A DNA stretch of 64,000 bases, from contig NC_030853.1 in NCBI RefSeq assembly GCF_000208745.1, positions 3,017,129 through 3,081,128 of the forward strand. Reading direction: 5' to 3'. The position numbers and the translations under genes were made by a program. The notes beneath the pieces were generated by a model. That model searched no databases. It was given only the letters and a program-made list of their open reading frames with translations, and had not been told where the DNA came from. Origin of the DNA: Theobroma cacao (lineage: Eukaryota > Streptophyta > Magnoliopsida > Malvales > Malvaceae). Of this stretch, positions 47,293 through 61,300 are shown piece by piece. How positions within the stretch are numbered: the stretch's first letter is position 1; every line of letters starts with the position of its first letter.

Positions 47293-49556
47293 ATGGTTTA
47301 TATTGTGCCCAAGGACCTTCAGGAAATAGAGGTGGCAAAGGAGAAGATTTCTGGTAGGGATTTCTTGGGTGCCAGAAAGATGTTATTACAAGTAAAACGT
47401 GATTTTCCTGCGGTTGATAACATCTCTGGCATGATAGCTGTTTGTGACATCTTATTTTCTGCTGCTCTCAAATTCATGGATTTTGATTTCTACTTTGTCC
47501 TTCAAATCCCCCCTGAAGCCACTAGTTCTGAGATAAAATCTAAATACAACAAGTTTACTGCTCTGTTAGAACCCATTCTAAACAACTTTCCTGGTGCTGC
47601 ATCAGCCTTGAGAATCATCCAAGATGCATTTTCAGTGCTCTTACATCAAGAGAAGCGCAAATGTTTGATATTAAGAGAGCTAGAAAGCTGGAGTCCTGTG
47701 AATCCAGGATATCCAATGAAAACAATGTTATGGATTCCCAGCTGGCAACAGAAATTTTGATTCAGAGACATGAGAATTCCCGAAGTTCTAAAAGGTGGAG
47801 AATGGGTTTTTACAAGGCTGGGGATGGCTATGGAAACATATATGAGAGCAATTCAATGGAGATTGTGTCAAAGATAATTACGGATGCAAAAGTCTCCACT
47901 TACCTTGGAGAAAGGCAGGTCCATGATTCTAAATTACCTACTCAATCTGTCATTTTTGAAGGCTCAGTTGTTGGTGAACAGAAAAAGGAGATCTATGATC
48001 AAGAAGAAAGCTGGACTGCTTGTGCTATGAGTAGTATTGGGACAATGGCTGGGAAACCTCATGACAAGTTTTCCCCCTCAATGTTTCTCTCTGATCCTAG
48101 CAAGAAGTCATCCCGCCTTGAGAATTGCAATCAAGACTATTACACCTTTGATAATACTAGAAACGCAGCACTATATTCTGTTGGTCAGGTTTGGGCTATT
48201 TATAATGAAGAAGGCATGCCTAGAAGATATGCACAGATTATTTGCATAGATGAATTCCCATTCAGATTGCACGTCAGCTGGTTCAACCTGTTCCAGTTAC
48301 AGCCCATGAGAGAAAATGGTATGAATTAAAGATGCCTGTTGTATGTGGGTCATTCAATTTGGATAGGAACGAAAGAACAGTGGTTGAGCCAACATTGCTC
48401 TCCCACTTGATATCTACGCATGCAAGTGAACAAATTGAAACTTACCCCCAGACTGGTGAGGTATGGGCAATATACGGAGACTGGAGGCCATTGGAGTGGC
48501 TCTCAAATCCCAGAGCTAGGAAGGAATGCTGACTGCAAATAGTGGAAATCATTAATGGCTATTTCAATTTGGCAGATGTTGTGGTCAAACGCTTGGTTAA
48601 AATCCAAGGACCTAAAAGTGTCTTCAGAAGATGCACCAACAATGACAGTGATCATTCTTTTGCAATACCTGCAAAAAGCTTGTACAAGTTCTCCCACAGG
48701 ATTCCAGCTTATAGATTTGCGGATCAAGAGATGGATAGAGTATCAGATGAGATGTTTGAGCTTAACCACTCGGCTGCCCCCGGTGTCTTGGACTGGGACA
48801 TGACAAGAGGGAGTCGCTGTCAATCCACCTTGACACTCAACCATGCCACCCCTCTTCATAAACCATCAAATGCAGAGGTGATATCACTAAAACATGAGTG
48901 GTCATTAAAAGATTTCATTCCAGAACAAATATGGGCTATGTATGATGGGCGAGTTTTGATGCCTCGAAGATATGTATTGGTAAACAATGTTATTTCACGG
49001 AGCAAAGTTTGTGTGACTTTACTAGAACAGCAAAGATATATCCTGGCTTCAAGACAATCTGCCATTTGCAAGTGGATTATTTAGATGTGGTGAAACCACT
49101 CTTAACTTGGACTTGGCTCGGTTCTCACATACTGTAAAGTGTGAGAAAATTGGGGAGGAGTCTTTGTACAGGATATATCCCGAGAAAGGTGAGTTCTGGG
49201 CTTTGCACAAAAACAGGGATGGCGCAAGGAAACGTGCAGATTTTAAGAGTCACCACCAATATCAGATCGTTGAAATTGTTAAGGATTTCTCTGAAGAATC
49301 TGGGTTAATTGCAGTCAGCTTGATAGAGGTGCCAGGCCGGAAATCTTTCTTCAAAAGACAGCTGCAAAATGGACATGAGCTGTGCCAGACAGTTACAAGG
49401 AAAGAAATGGTCCGTTTCTCTCACCAGGAGCCAGCTTATACTGTTGAAGGAATTGAGTTATATGGAATCCCCAGAGGCTCTTGGCATCTTGAGCCTGATG
49501 CATTGCCTCCCAAGCTCAGCACAACAGTACATCTCTGGAATCTAGATGCTAGATGA
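47293..49556 (+). pseudogene. DnaJ/DUF3444-type protein, pseudogene with several frame breaks
   Basis: The plant family has an N-terminal J domain and C-terminal DUF3444 repeats, normally in one uninterrupted coding exon. Here the reading starts MVYIVPKDLQEIEVAKEKIS and the J domain is degenerate: where HPDKN is expected it reads LEPILNN, so the HPD motif that stimulates Hsp70 is gone. The frame then breaks near 47660 (resuming MFDIKRARKLE) and near 48315 (resuming KWYELKMPVVCGSF). A TGA follows at 48530-48532, just before LQIVEIINGYFNL, and the frame breaks again near 49060 (resuming GLFRCGETTLNLDLARFSH). Two DUF3444 units are recognisable: GQVWAIYNEEGMPRRYAQI...GEVWAIYGDW and EQIWAMYDGRVLMPRRYV...GEFWALHKN...GSWHLEPDALP. 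The order is intact, so this is an aged copy in place rather than scattered debris. Sequencing error is unlikely to explain four breaks plus the lost HPD. Confidence 0.85.
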
Positions 49557-50142
49557 TAAGTAGTTAACTTCAATATCTACTATGATCACAGTACCATTGT
49601 TCTTATGGCATTTCAACCTATTCTAGCGTCTAATGCCTTCTTCCAAAACGGTTCCAGAGTAGTTTCAGAATAGGGAACTACCATAAGATTCTCTTGCTTT
49701 ATTCCTGGTCTTTGCTTCTACCATTGGATCTTTGTGTTTTTGTGGAAAAATACTGAAGCTTCTGGTGTTATATTTCATACTGAATGATTATCTAATACCC
49801 CTGTACACCTTACCAGAAACATATATACTCCAGATGTAGTTCCAATTTTGACATTTGATAAATAGGAATCTCTACAAGTTCGTTAAGGAGAGTCAAATAT
49901 TGCAAAGATTTAGCATTGAGAAAAGGAAATATGGATAATCCTTATCCATGACAAGGTTATACTGAAAAAAGGAAGAAGAGGAACTGCACTAAGGATTTAC
50001 ATAATAGGAAATGTTTTAACATTTTATTCTACCAATGTCACCCTTAACTATGCATATTAATTCACAAAGATGATACGGAAGCAAAAGTCATTCTCTTTTT
50101 CTTGGTTATGAAGCTAAACAAAGTTGAGTTCCTGCCAAAATG

Positions 50143-51158
50143 TCAATAGCGTCGACCACCAGCTGTTGACAGAAGGACCCGACTCGCTTTCTTTCCTTTC
50201 TTTCCCATCTCATTCATCTTAGGCGTCTCCAAATTTTCAACAGCCTTTGCTCTTGATATTACATTAGCAAATGAAGGTGTGCCTGAATTTTTTGAGCCTG
50301 CAGAAACACAAAAGGGAGAAAGTTAACATAGGGTTGAGGAGTTTGAGAAACAGTTTTTACAAAACATATTAAGATCTGAAGAACTCGAGAAAGAGGAGAC
50401 TTAGATCATATCCTTTTGAAAATATCAAGTAGGACAAACAACATTACATTAGGCATCAGAGCATTACCTGTGGAATCAGTTGCCACGTCATTGTTCTGCA
50501 CAGTATTTCCTTCATCAATTTTCAATGAAGGAGAATCATGCGCAGCAGCAAAACCAAGCCTTGTAACGTTTGAGAACAATTTTCTCTCCCCAATGACCAC
50601 GGGACTGGATGATATCGTAGTAGAACTTCCAAGGGCTTCATAGGAGATCATTAAAAACATATTATAAGGTTATGAAATATTCATGCATTGCGAACTTTAA
50701 GCAGCAAACAAAGGATCATTTAATATAGCAAATCTGGGACCACTCAGCTTAATGAGAAAACAATTGCAACATGGTACAAGTTTCTCGTATTGTTTCTAGG
50801 TCCAGACGGTTCAAACATGACTACAACTCCATAATAACATGCAAGGCATACTGATAAGACCAAATGCAACATATTATAACTAATTAAACACAGTATTACC
50901 TTCAAAGTCATCCATAGAGAATGTAGGGGAATCACTGTAAGAGGACCGCCCTAAACTGGATATCATGGGTGTAAATTGCACTGCAGCTGCAACTTCAGCC
51001 TTGATTTTCTCCTTCCGCTCCTATAAATCAAAAATCATATGATTCTAAAAGCATGGACAAAGTCAAGTTACACTTTCTCAACAAAATGGCACTACATTTC
51101 AGAGAAAAACCTTGAACTGCAACTTATAATAACCCAGAAATTCATTTTACATTCTAAT

Positions 51159-51207
<49 letters not shown>

Positions 51208-54200
51208 GGAACAAAAACATTGGTATCCCTTGAGGTTTCAAAATGTGCAGAATCTTCAACAGCCTTCTGACCATTAAAGTAACTCCCTTTTGACTCCTAA
51301 GTCCTAACTTTAATGGCTTTGCTAAATACCAATAATAACATGTGTAATTACTGTTTCCGTTACATATAAAATCAAGGATTTGATGATCACCTATAGACTT
51401 GGATTCCACCACAACATTAAAGCTTCAACATTGGAGGTGTATTAAAACAATTTCATACATGTAATGTTACCTTTCTAGCCAGCTGCTTCCTGTGTTTCTC
51501 ACGCTTCTTGATTTCATCCATAAATGGAAGCAGAGCATCAGGAGGAAGAACTCCGCTCAAATCAATTTCACAAAGCTGAAACAGGAGGCTACTTTTGTTC
51601 TTAAAAAATTAACAGACAAAGCAAGATCTGGAAACAGAATGTGTAGAAATAAAACCATACCTGAAAAGTTGTTGTTAAGGAAAAATGACTTAAATATCGA
51701 TAGCGCCTCCTCACTGCCTCTGACTGAGTGACGGTTTCCAACTCTAAAATCCTTCCACTTATTCTGCAATTAGTAAGTTCTAATTAAAAAAATAGATTGT
51801 AACCCACAACATGGGGCAATCAGCAAAGATATTAGTATCAGTATTATTGTTTCCCCTACTGATATGAGATGGCCTCAAAAGGAAGAACAGACATTATGAA
51901 GGAATAGGAGGCATAAGCCATGTATAATACACCGGCCATAAAAAAAATGTAATACACTCTTTTTTAACCATTTGGGAATAAACACATACATACACATGAC
52001 AAAGAGGAAAACCCAGAGTTATACAAGGCATGTTAGCATGCAATCCACAAAAAATAGATGACACCAAGAAATAGTACTTTTCCAAATACTCCTTTTTTTT
52101 TATTTCCATTTCCCAGTCAATGATTTCATACATTTTTAAATTTCACTATCCCATATCTTAATACACATGTGAACAATAAATCATGGTTTTCCTCAAACCT
52201 GTGTGGAATTGAATCATAGCTTCCATAATGGTGTAGGAGACACTTCACATTTAAAGGGTGGAGAATGATGTGCTGCCCATCAACTTCCTGAAACAAATAA
52301 AAGTGAAAGATAAGAAACTATGAAAGGTATATATTTAACACCTACAATTATACCATCATCGATTATCACTACCACCAGCAGATGCAAATGCATAAGCTGT
52401 CAATAAGGCGCATCATAGAAATAAATAAAACCTAGGCTAGCTAAAGCATGCTATGAATCATAACAGAAATTCTTGCAAATAGCATAATAATTCTAATATA
52501 TTGTACTTTATTCAAACAGGACCATAAAAATTAATTTCCTACTTTATTCATCAAGAAAATGGCCACATGGTGAAGTCCTGTATAAGGATTCACAACTGAA
52601 ATAGTCCTTTCCTTTCTTAGCAAATATAAAATTGACAAAAAAAAAAATTGAAGAAAAATATTAGTAAAACTACATACTTAAAATTATAGTCACCTGGTAG
52701 AAATTGTAAGAGTCATTGTCTTTGGCATCTCTAAAGCCACCTATGTGCTCTTGCAAGCTCTTGCTTTCTTCATATGATGAAGATAAAAATGTGTCTTGGG
52801 CTTCTAGTGATTCAGCAACAGCAGCACTTCCATTCAAACCACTACCTCCGTTTGCCTTGTCTGTTGTTGAGTTACAAAGACACTTATTGTGTTCATCAGC
52901 CCCAGAAGATAGTGTTCCCCCTCCAAAACCATGTGTATCTCCTTTACCCTTGGAAGCATTCACAATTGACACAAGTCCATCGGACTCCACCTTACAAATA
53001 GTGTTTCTACTGGCATTACTGCTATCAGAGGCTCGGTGCTCATTCCAATACTTCTTCCTCTGTTCTAATTGTTCCATTGCAGCACAAACGTATGGAAGCT
53101 TCTCCAAATCATCAACAAGCCCTGAATCTGCTCTGGCCAACCAGCTGTCTAAATCTGACATTGCTTGTCTGACTGACAGATCAACATCAGAAGTAAATGT
53201 AAACTTTGAAAAGGGATCATATATGTCCTTGTCACCAAACTGTGTGGTACGCATCTCCTTTTCATCTTTCTGAGATAAAACAAATGAATCTTTCTGTCTT
53301 GTGAGAAGCATAAACTCTATAGCATCTCCCACACGGTATTGCCCAACATTCTCAATATAGATGGTGTACAAATCCTTCTGGGATACCATTACAAAACATA
53401 AAGGGCATCTTTTAAAGCACTCACTTTTGTGATCCTCCTCACCCATTAACAAGTATTGCAGAATACATGGGAAGCAAAAAATATGCCCACATGAGGTTAT
53501 TTGTGGGCATTGAGGATATTCCAAACAAATTGGACACTGCACTGGAAATGGGGTGGAAAACCTCACACAAATAATATCCTCCCATAGTAACATCTTATCT
53601 GGATCCATTGATTCAGGCATGTAACTTCCGGTATCCAACACAACAAACTTGTAATTTGCCTGAAGGAATAAATCTTTGTTATAAGGCTTTATCTTCCGCT
53701 GCCTTCTTGGAGGAGGTCCTCGTGGTTGTGGACGAGAGCGAGTAATAGGGTCATAATGAAAATTCAGCAAGTGATTACCATTCATCATCTGGGCTCTTCT
53801 TCCTGCCGAATGTGTAGCACTTCCTTGAGACCCAGTGCCTTGATGATTTCGAGTAGAAACCATGTCTACCGACATTTTCCCTCTAAATTGGGAATTTGTC
53901 CCCCTGTTTTCATGTGGTGAAGTTCTCTTACCATTTGGTGTCTCCACTTCACTCACCTAAGCCGAATAGAAAGACATGTCGGTTTTAACTAATAACCAAA
54001 AAAGAATAAATTTTTAGATCTTAAACCGCATGTATTTTTTATTCCAAAGTTTTTTATTGAGTTCCCTGATAGTTGACAAGGATGCATAGGAAAAAGTTGT
54101 AAAATTTTACAATTTACCCTGATTTTTACGAAAGAAACAGTCTAAAGGAGGGGAAAAAAATGGCATCCAAGAGTATTACAGTATTAGTATAAAATTCACC

Positions 54201-54616
54201 TCTTTGGAGGATCCACCTGAACCTTGTGCAGTAGCCAACGGGCCTGCCATAAAACAATGCTTTTTTAGAATTACGAATTTCAGATTCTAACACAAGCTAT
54301 AATTACGAACTACTAGTACAACACTGAACTAACAACAAAGAGACAAACCCAGATTAGGATTCGAGTAAGGAATCAATAAAAATACGAAATAATCGGAAGA
54401 AATACAGAAAATTGAAGAATAAATAAGGAGGAAAATACCTGGGGGGGAATTGGAGAAGGGGAACGGAGGGGGAGGATTAGAGATGTGGAGAGATCCAAAA
54501 GAGATTGGAGGAGGAGAGGTTTGGTGGTTGCCATGATTGGATGTAGGGTTTGCCGAGAGAGATTGAGAGGAAGACGACGCTTTGGAACCTTGAGCTTGTG
54601 AGGGCAAGATGGACAT
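50143..54616 (-). CDS. RNF10-like RING finger protein, nine exons
   Basis: Exons: 54616-54439, 54243-54200, 53956-52694, 52287-52199, 51763-51661, 51575-51471, 51020-50900, 50635-50468, 50297-50143; 741 residues, all junctions in frame. The start is ATG 54616 (MSILPSQAQGSKASSSS), the first ATG in that frame. Exon 3 carries most of the protein, including NKDLFLQANYKFVVLDTGSY and the C3HC4 RING: CPICLEYPQC...TSCGHIFCFPCILQYL...CPLC. Later exons encode VDGQHIILHPLNVKCLLHHYGSYDSIP, then an ELETVTQSEAVRRRYRYLSHF segment, typical of the RNF10/Mag2 family. Relatives act as RING-type E3 ubiquitin ligases; animal RNF10 and yeast Mag2 act on stalled 40S ribosomes. That role here is by family only. The C-terminal tail is basic (GKKGKKASRVLLSTAGGRRY). 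Exons 3 and 9 are well supported; the short exon 2 is chosen for splice consensus and frame. Confidence 0.92.
51164..51202. repeat. (GA)n microsatellite in an RNF10-like intron
   Basis: About 19 GA units in the intron between exons 6 and 7 of the RING gene. Confidence 0.95.
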
Positions 54617-54639
54617 GAAAATTTTCAAAGCTTCGTTGG

Positions 54640-55319
54640 AAAGCTTGTTGTCGTGCGATGGCGTTTGGGTCTCAGCCTTCGGGCTTTTCACGCATTATTG
54701 TTTCAGCACCAATCTCCTTTGTCTTTGAGGTTCCAGGGATGCACGAGAGAAAGAGAATCGGCTGCCGCATCTTGACCGAATTTAGCTTTAGGACAGATTA
54801 TTCTTTATTATTAATTTTGTCATCTAATTACTGTAATACCCTTGTCATCTTCGTTTATCCCTAAAATTATCCCTCTCCTATGCTTTCCAAGGGAAGCTTA
54901 ACAGAGACATGTATCGAATTGGATTGGGCGTGTCTTCATGAGAAGCGCACCTGTGCTGTGTTTCACTCTGTTTATGTTTTCTTTTTTGGTTTTCCTTTGG
55001 GTGTTCCAGACATTGCTCATGAAGTCTTGAAGGTTTTAGTTTTGGAGCTTTTGTTTTCGTTTTGATGACTCGGGCTTATGCAAAAGACAGCAATGTCATC
55101 GTCATGCTGTCTGGTTCTGGCTGTTTGGTGTAACAAGTTTGGCTTCTAAAGGAACAACTAAGACAAACTTGAGTTTATTATATCAGAATCCTTTGTGGCC
55201 TAACTATCTTAAAGTACATTACACAGTAGAAGAGAAAATTTCCCTCATTGAAAGCAACAGAGGATTCTGAATGTCATGCCTTTTTCGATAAGAACATGGT
55301 AGAGCATTTTTGCAGACAC
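54640..55319. other. Spacer between RNF10-like and mannosidase genes
   Basis: Holds the RNF10-like promoter and the 3' flank of the mannosidase gene. No additional gene seen. The run CTCGAGAAAGAG-like sequences are not informative. Confidence 0.4.
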
Positions 55320-58300
55320 TCAAGCATCGAATACTCTATTGGAGGAAGTTTGATCAAGGTCAATGACAAAGGTGCGGATTTCCATTGGAGCAAGCTCCAC
55401 CACCAGTTTTTGGGGATCAACAGGTCCACCTCTTGCCGCCTTGGGATATTCTCCTGAAGAGCCTTCTACTTTCCAAACAAGTCTCTTCTTCTCCATTACT
55501 GCTCTTTCTTGATTGGCAGATAAGCTCACCTCTGTCACCTTAGCAATCTAAAGAAAAGCATGATAAAGACAGTGTGAGATATTGCTGTAAATGATTTCGA
55601 AACAAAAAATGCCAACTAGAGCCTGGAAAATTCGTTGCCTCCACCTTCTTGCCTGGGAACAGCTTCTTCAGTTCCACACTAGTCACTACAGAAAGAACAC
55701 TGTCCTCTCCGATCTTTTGTGTAATTCCGAAAGCCAATGCAAACAAAAAATAAGAACTCAAGGCCAGAAAAAAAAAAGTCATGTAGATGGTTATTGAAAC
55801 TACTTTGTCATGGAAAAGGAACAAGGAAAAATATAAAACGATAAAAAGATGTTCCCAAAAGAACTAATCTGGGGTCTTTTCGGCACTGTGACGGGTTGGC
55901 TCACCTTCAAGAATATTTACAGTAAAAATAGCAATTTTAGAATTTCCAGAACATGTGAAAGCTATTTTGTGGAAAAATTGCCTGCTTAGAACAGAGAAGC
56001 CACCATAATATATATTAAACTTTTCCTAAAGTGTGAAACCACTCTCTTTTCCTTCTAGATTCAAGTGGAGAGACATTGACTTTAAAGGCATATCCCGGGT
56101 AAAAATTTTCTTAAAGCAAGTACAAGATGATTTAAGTGAAGTAGGAAAGGCTAACCTCATACAAATGTGCTAACCTAAGAAGAACTTTTCCATCATCAAG
56201 CTCCTGTATAGAAAGGAAGGGGAAATGTCAAGCAGCTTGCATGTCAAATTTTACTGCCGAACTACATATTTTTTGCCGCATTCTAATAGGTTGTAAACTC
56301 CACAGAAAGCTTATCATCTCTTGCCTTAATCTTATTAATTTAAAAGTCTAACAAAATAATGGATAATGTGTTTCCCATGTATGGAAACATCATCTACCTG
56401 GAGAGTTATAACAGCAACATTATCAGGTAAACTGTAGGAGGAATCGATCCCCGAGAATGTGGGTACATGAGAACTCATCCAGTTATCTCCATCCTGCCAA
56501 GAGAAAGTTCCTAGTCACAAACAAATCCACAAGACTGGAATAAACAAGGAAGAGAAAAAGAAAGAAAGAAAGAAAGAAACCTCTTGTGCAATTGCTAACA
56601 GGAGGGGTGAGTATATCTCTTGGCCAAGAGAACGACGCCACTTAGCACCTTCTCCTAGGGGGTCAATTCTGTAATAATATTTTCCTTGTATCTGAAAAAA
56701 TTTTGGTGATATATAAACAGGTTCTAATTGTCAGAAAAAGCATAATTTGTAGACAAAAGTACACGTACAAAACTTTAAAACAAAGATTACAGAGGTTTTA
56801 TACATATGACTAAGTTATTAACCCTTAAATTAAAAGCCAGGGTTAGTCAGCAATTAGTGAAACTAACTTCATTTCAACTATTTGTCAACAATCTGTTGAG
56901 AATTAGATAAATTATCATCAACCAAGTCTTGAGACACAAGTCTAGATCCACCTGATAAAGGAAAATGTGAATTGCACTCGCAGGATCTGGATAACATTAA
57001 CTTACAGTTAGTCCTCTGCAATCATCAAGAATGCAGACTGTTTCATTTAGAGCCTCTGCAACACCTCTGGAGTCATCAAGTAGCAGCCTCCTAAATTGCC
57101 ATAAAAATAAAAAATCATCATTCTGGCCAACTATCGCATATGCAAGAATTATACCCTCAGGTATGGCCATGCCATAGAAATCCACAACTTTTACTTATTG
57201 CCATTGGGAGCTTCAACATTCACAAAGCGCTATGGCCAAGGCAGTATAAAGTTATTGAAAATTGAGCAATTGACAGATGATGACAAACCTATGGAGCATC
57301 AACTCTATTTGTCCATCCACCATGCTAGATCCTCCAAGAGATCGATCTACCAGGACCGAAAATTCTTTCTTACTATCTTGAATGTAAATTCCCAAATTAA
57401 TCTGAATGGACAAATATAATATGAGTTTAAAAAGAGTCGCTCATTAAGATCAATTCTCTAAAAAAATAAAGTAATCATGAGGAACAAAGTTACTTATATA
57501 AGAACATACTGGGTAATAATTTCCAGCAACCGGTTGGTTTACTTCCAGGTCCCAGTCTGTCCTAAAATCACGAATCTGCAAAAAGAGGGAAAAAAAAAAG
57601 TCCATAGTTTGTCATGCTAAGAATAACTAGTTACCGAGTATGAACTCAAAGAAATGTTTCTGTGTTATAGCTTAACGCAAATAACTTGCAAAGATATTTC
57701 TCACATTCTTGGAAACATGGAGACAACACAGTATGGATTAAAGCTTCAGGCTAACAACCATTCTGACCGTCAAAAAAATAAGACTTATGGCTGAACACTG
57801 CAGCATATATTCAACATACCCGTTTAATAAAATCACGTCCATTAGAATCTGTGTAGAATGTTTTACTGTTTTCCAGAGAAGTTGTAATCTGAGTTGCAAC
57901 TTCTTTGCCAAATCCATCGTCAATTGGCACAGGCCCAACCTGAGATTCAGAAACCATTAATATATACAACCCAACATGTCCTGCTCGTGCAAATAAGATA
58001 GTGAGAATAATAAAAGTAAGATGCATACCAAACTAAAGAAATGAGAACAACGAAAGACTATCACTAAGAATCAAACTACGCAAGACTATATAAAGCCACA
58101 AGGGTTGAGAAGGCCATTTGGTAAACTCACAATGAACTCGACTTCAACATGCTCTTTCTCCTTGTAAAGTCTAGTGGTCTGCATACATTTTGTCAGAAAG
58201 AAAGCTGTAATGTCTACTAAAGATAAGAGATCTCAAACTGTGAATACCATATCTGTTTACATTGGAAAAAAAACATCATAAAAATGAGAAAGACCTCTAC

Positions 58301-61300
58301 ATCTAATTTCATGGATTCTGTTAGTTACATCGACCAGAGTAAGAGCGTTGCTCTGGAAAATTTTAGTATCTTATATCAATGGCCAAGATGGGGGCTAGGG
58401 ACAAATTTCCTCCACATATTCTACTTATTGTATCTCTGAAGAGCCATATATTCATGCATAACTGAAACAGAAAATATAATACATTTCTCACAAACAGCTT
58501 GAAAAGGCTCTACCTTCCAAGACACCCATGAGAGTGTACTGCATATTTAACCCAATAAAGAGATAGAAGAAAGTAAACTCATCATTTAAAGGTGAAAAAC
58601 TGCGGTCCTGCACAATTTCCTGAATTTCCAAGAGCAGACAAACCAGTAGCCATTACAAAATATACCCTCTCCATTTATTAACCTGCTACATTTTAATGGG
58701 TTCATATTTTAACGTTTACATACTATTCTATGCTTCTATTGATATCCATTACCTTCTAAAATTTCACCCTACAACGCAGTTGGTTTACTATTAGTTCAGA
58801 AGAAGACAGAATTTTACAGGGGAAAACATTACACCAACAGAGAACAAACATTAGAAGAGGCAAGGCACCTGAAATATCCACGGATTGATCTGTTGATGCA
58901 GCTCCTGTACTAATGGTCCTCGAATAACAGTCAAAGAGGCCTGAAACTTAACAAGATGTCTCAGTTTATAGTTAAGGTAATTATTTGTTTCAAAAAAAGC
59001 TTTTATTAAGAAATATTACACACCTGTTCAGGCTTTATGAGATATGTGCCATTTGGACGGAAAATATATGCCCCAGAGTTCTTGTAAAAACACCAAATTT
59101 TTATATGAGAACAACTCACAAAGGAAGACCAAACAACTTTACTTAATTTCCAAGCATGCAACAGCAGATTATAAGAGAATAGAGAATACTAGTTTGTAAC
59201 ACATGACGAACTTCAATGTTACATATGTATACCTGGGGCTCTTTGTCATTAGTTCCATTATATCCAGTGTAAAAACTAAATGATTGTTCCACCGATTCCT
59301 CAACCTTCAAAAGTTTCAAATAAAAGCATTAGCCACACAGTTTTTTATCCTCATACCTTGCACTCTCTCTCTCACTGCAGAAAAGGAAGCAACACAAGGT
59401 AACAGCAATACTGAAATAACAGTTGCAACAGCCTCATATAGTCATATGTAACTACAGTTGAAAAGACACCAACAAAAACAAATGCTTGGAGAAGAAAAAT
59501 AAAGCATTAAAGTTACGTTACTCACCAAGTTTCTGCTGTTGACATAATTTATGATCTTCCCTTGAGACGCAGAAATAGTAAGCTTTAAATTTCCTTCACC
59601 AACTTGAATACCTGATTTTTCACACCTCTGAAATTTGTATATAGATGATTTGGTAGAGCCAGCTCCTGAAATCCGAAGTAGAAACAGATGTCACAATTGA
59701 TTTGCATTTGATAATCAAGGAAATAGCATCCATACTTGTTCAACTTGATAAGAATACTTTCAATCAGTACAGCAGCTACATGAGTAAACCTGTCTTTTCG
59801 GAAGTAGAGATGGTGTAAGTGTTGAAACCAAGAGGTGGAACAGATACTGTAAATGCAAGCCAATACTTAGGTACAGCTTTTGGGTTGGTACCAAAGTATG
59901 CCCTAACATAATAGTTTCTTAGGTCCACATAAGCATCAACTGGTGGAACAAGCTGTGATTCGATTTCTCTTCCCTCAGAATCATGAACAATGACATCTTC
60001 ATTAACAACCTACAGCAAACCAGATAAAGAAATGTCATATTCTTACAGCAAGGAAGCCTGATAGTCATATTGGGAACTCACTAAGATTTTCCTTGGTCCA
60101 CTTTGATCATCTAAGATGCACACCCAAATAACTACTCTGGCTGCAATGTTATCAAATGATTTTAGACATACAATTGCCTACATTTGAAAAGCTATGTTGC
60201 TCAAATTCAGTCACAAATGTTGTCCAAAATGGGTATGTTCAATTTTTATAAAATTTTTTCCTTACCCTTATTACCCATGTCCAATACAGGTATTTTAGGA
60301 AAAATAAAGGGTTGAAGCAATATAGATCTGAAGCATTACAAAAGAAATCTTTAAAAGCAAAGTTTCACGAATAGCCACATGTATCAACAGAATATTATGT
60401 TATAAGCTCCTTAATACACAAAAAAGAGGAGTCCAAGACAAACAGCAATGTGACTATCAGGGAAGTACTCACTGGAAAACGTATTACATCCTCTCTCTTC
60501 CATCCCAAAGAATTGTAGACCACAACAATCTGTAAATGAGAAGAAATTAATGTTGAATAAGTTTCTAAGTTAGAGTTATCTATGAGAAAGAAGAACAGAA
60601 GACAGATTGAAATGTCCTCCTTACCAACTTCTTTCCATGAGACAGGTCAATTTCTGATGCAGGACAGTAAGTTATATTCAGAAGTGGACACTGGGAAAAG
60701 ATCAGAGAAAAGGGGGATATGAGGATGCATCTCACATGTCAAACTCCTTTAGCTAAATTTCATATCATTAATTAGATTAAAAATCAGTCTTACTCATGAA
60801 ACTAAATTTCATCAGTCATGACTTTTTACCTGCTGGAAATTGGCGGTTGAGTGCCCACATCCATTGGATGACTTTGAATCGGCCAAGCAAGCAAGTGAAG
60901 ATGCAACAACCTTCTCAGACTGCAGAAAGATGACAAACAAGTTCACGACTTTTGACAAAAGCGAAAAGAAACCAGAATCCAAGAAATTGTGAGGTGAAAT
61001 CTGCACCTCTATGTATCCCATGGATAGTCTTTTTGCATAATCATCAGCCACGTGCTGCTTCTCTGTACCAGTAACAGCATCATGATGCTGAGCAATAGCC
61101 AAAGCATCTGCCAATGAGTCTGTATTGGGCCCTGAATCACTTCTCCTTTTAAAAAATTCGAGTTGCCTTGCTGCCTGATCATACATTCACAAATATGAAC
61201 TATATGTGTAAATGAAAGAGATTAATTGAACTATTAATTATAATGTATTAAAACAGTCAAAGAACAGTACCAGATAGTAGCCACTCATTATTCTAACATA

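Noticed and set aside
57190..57240. Coding-like minus-strand phrase in a mannosidase intron ([12 protein letters not shown])
   Set aside because: The flanking exons join in frame without it and it runs into a stop; probably chance or a relic.
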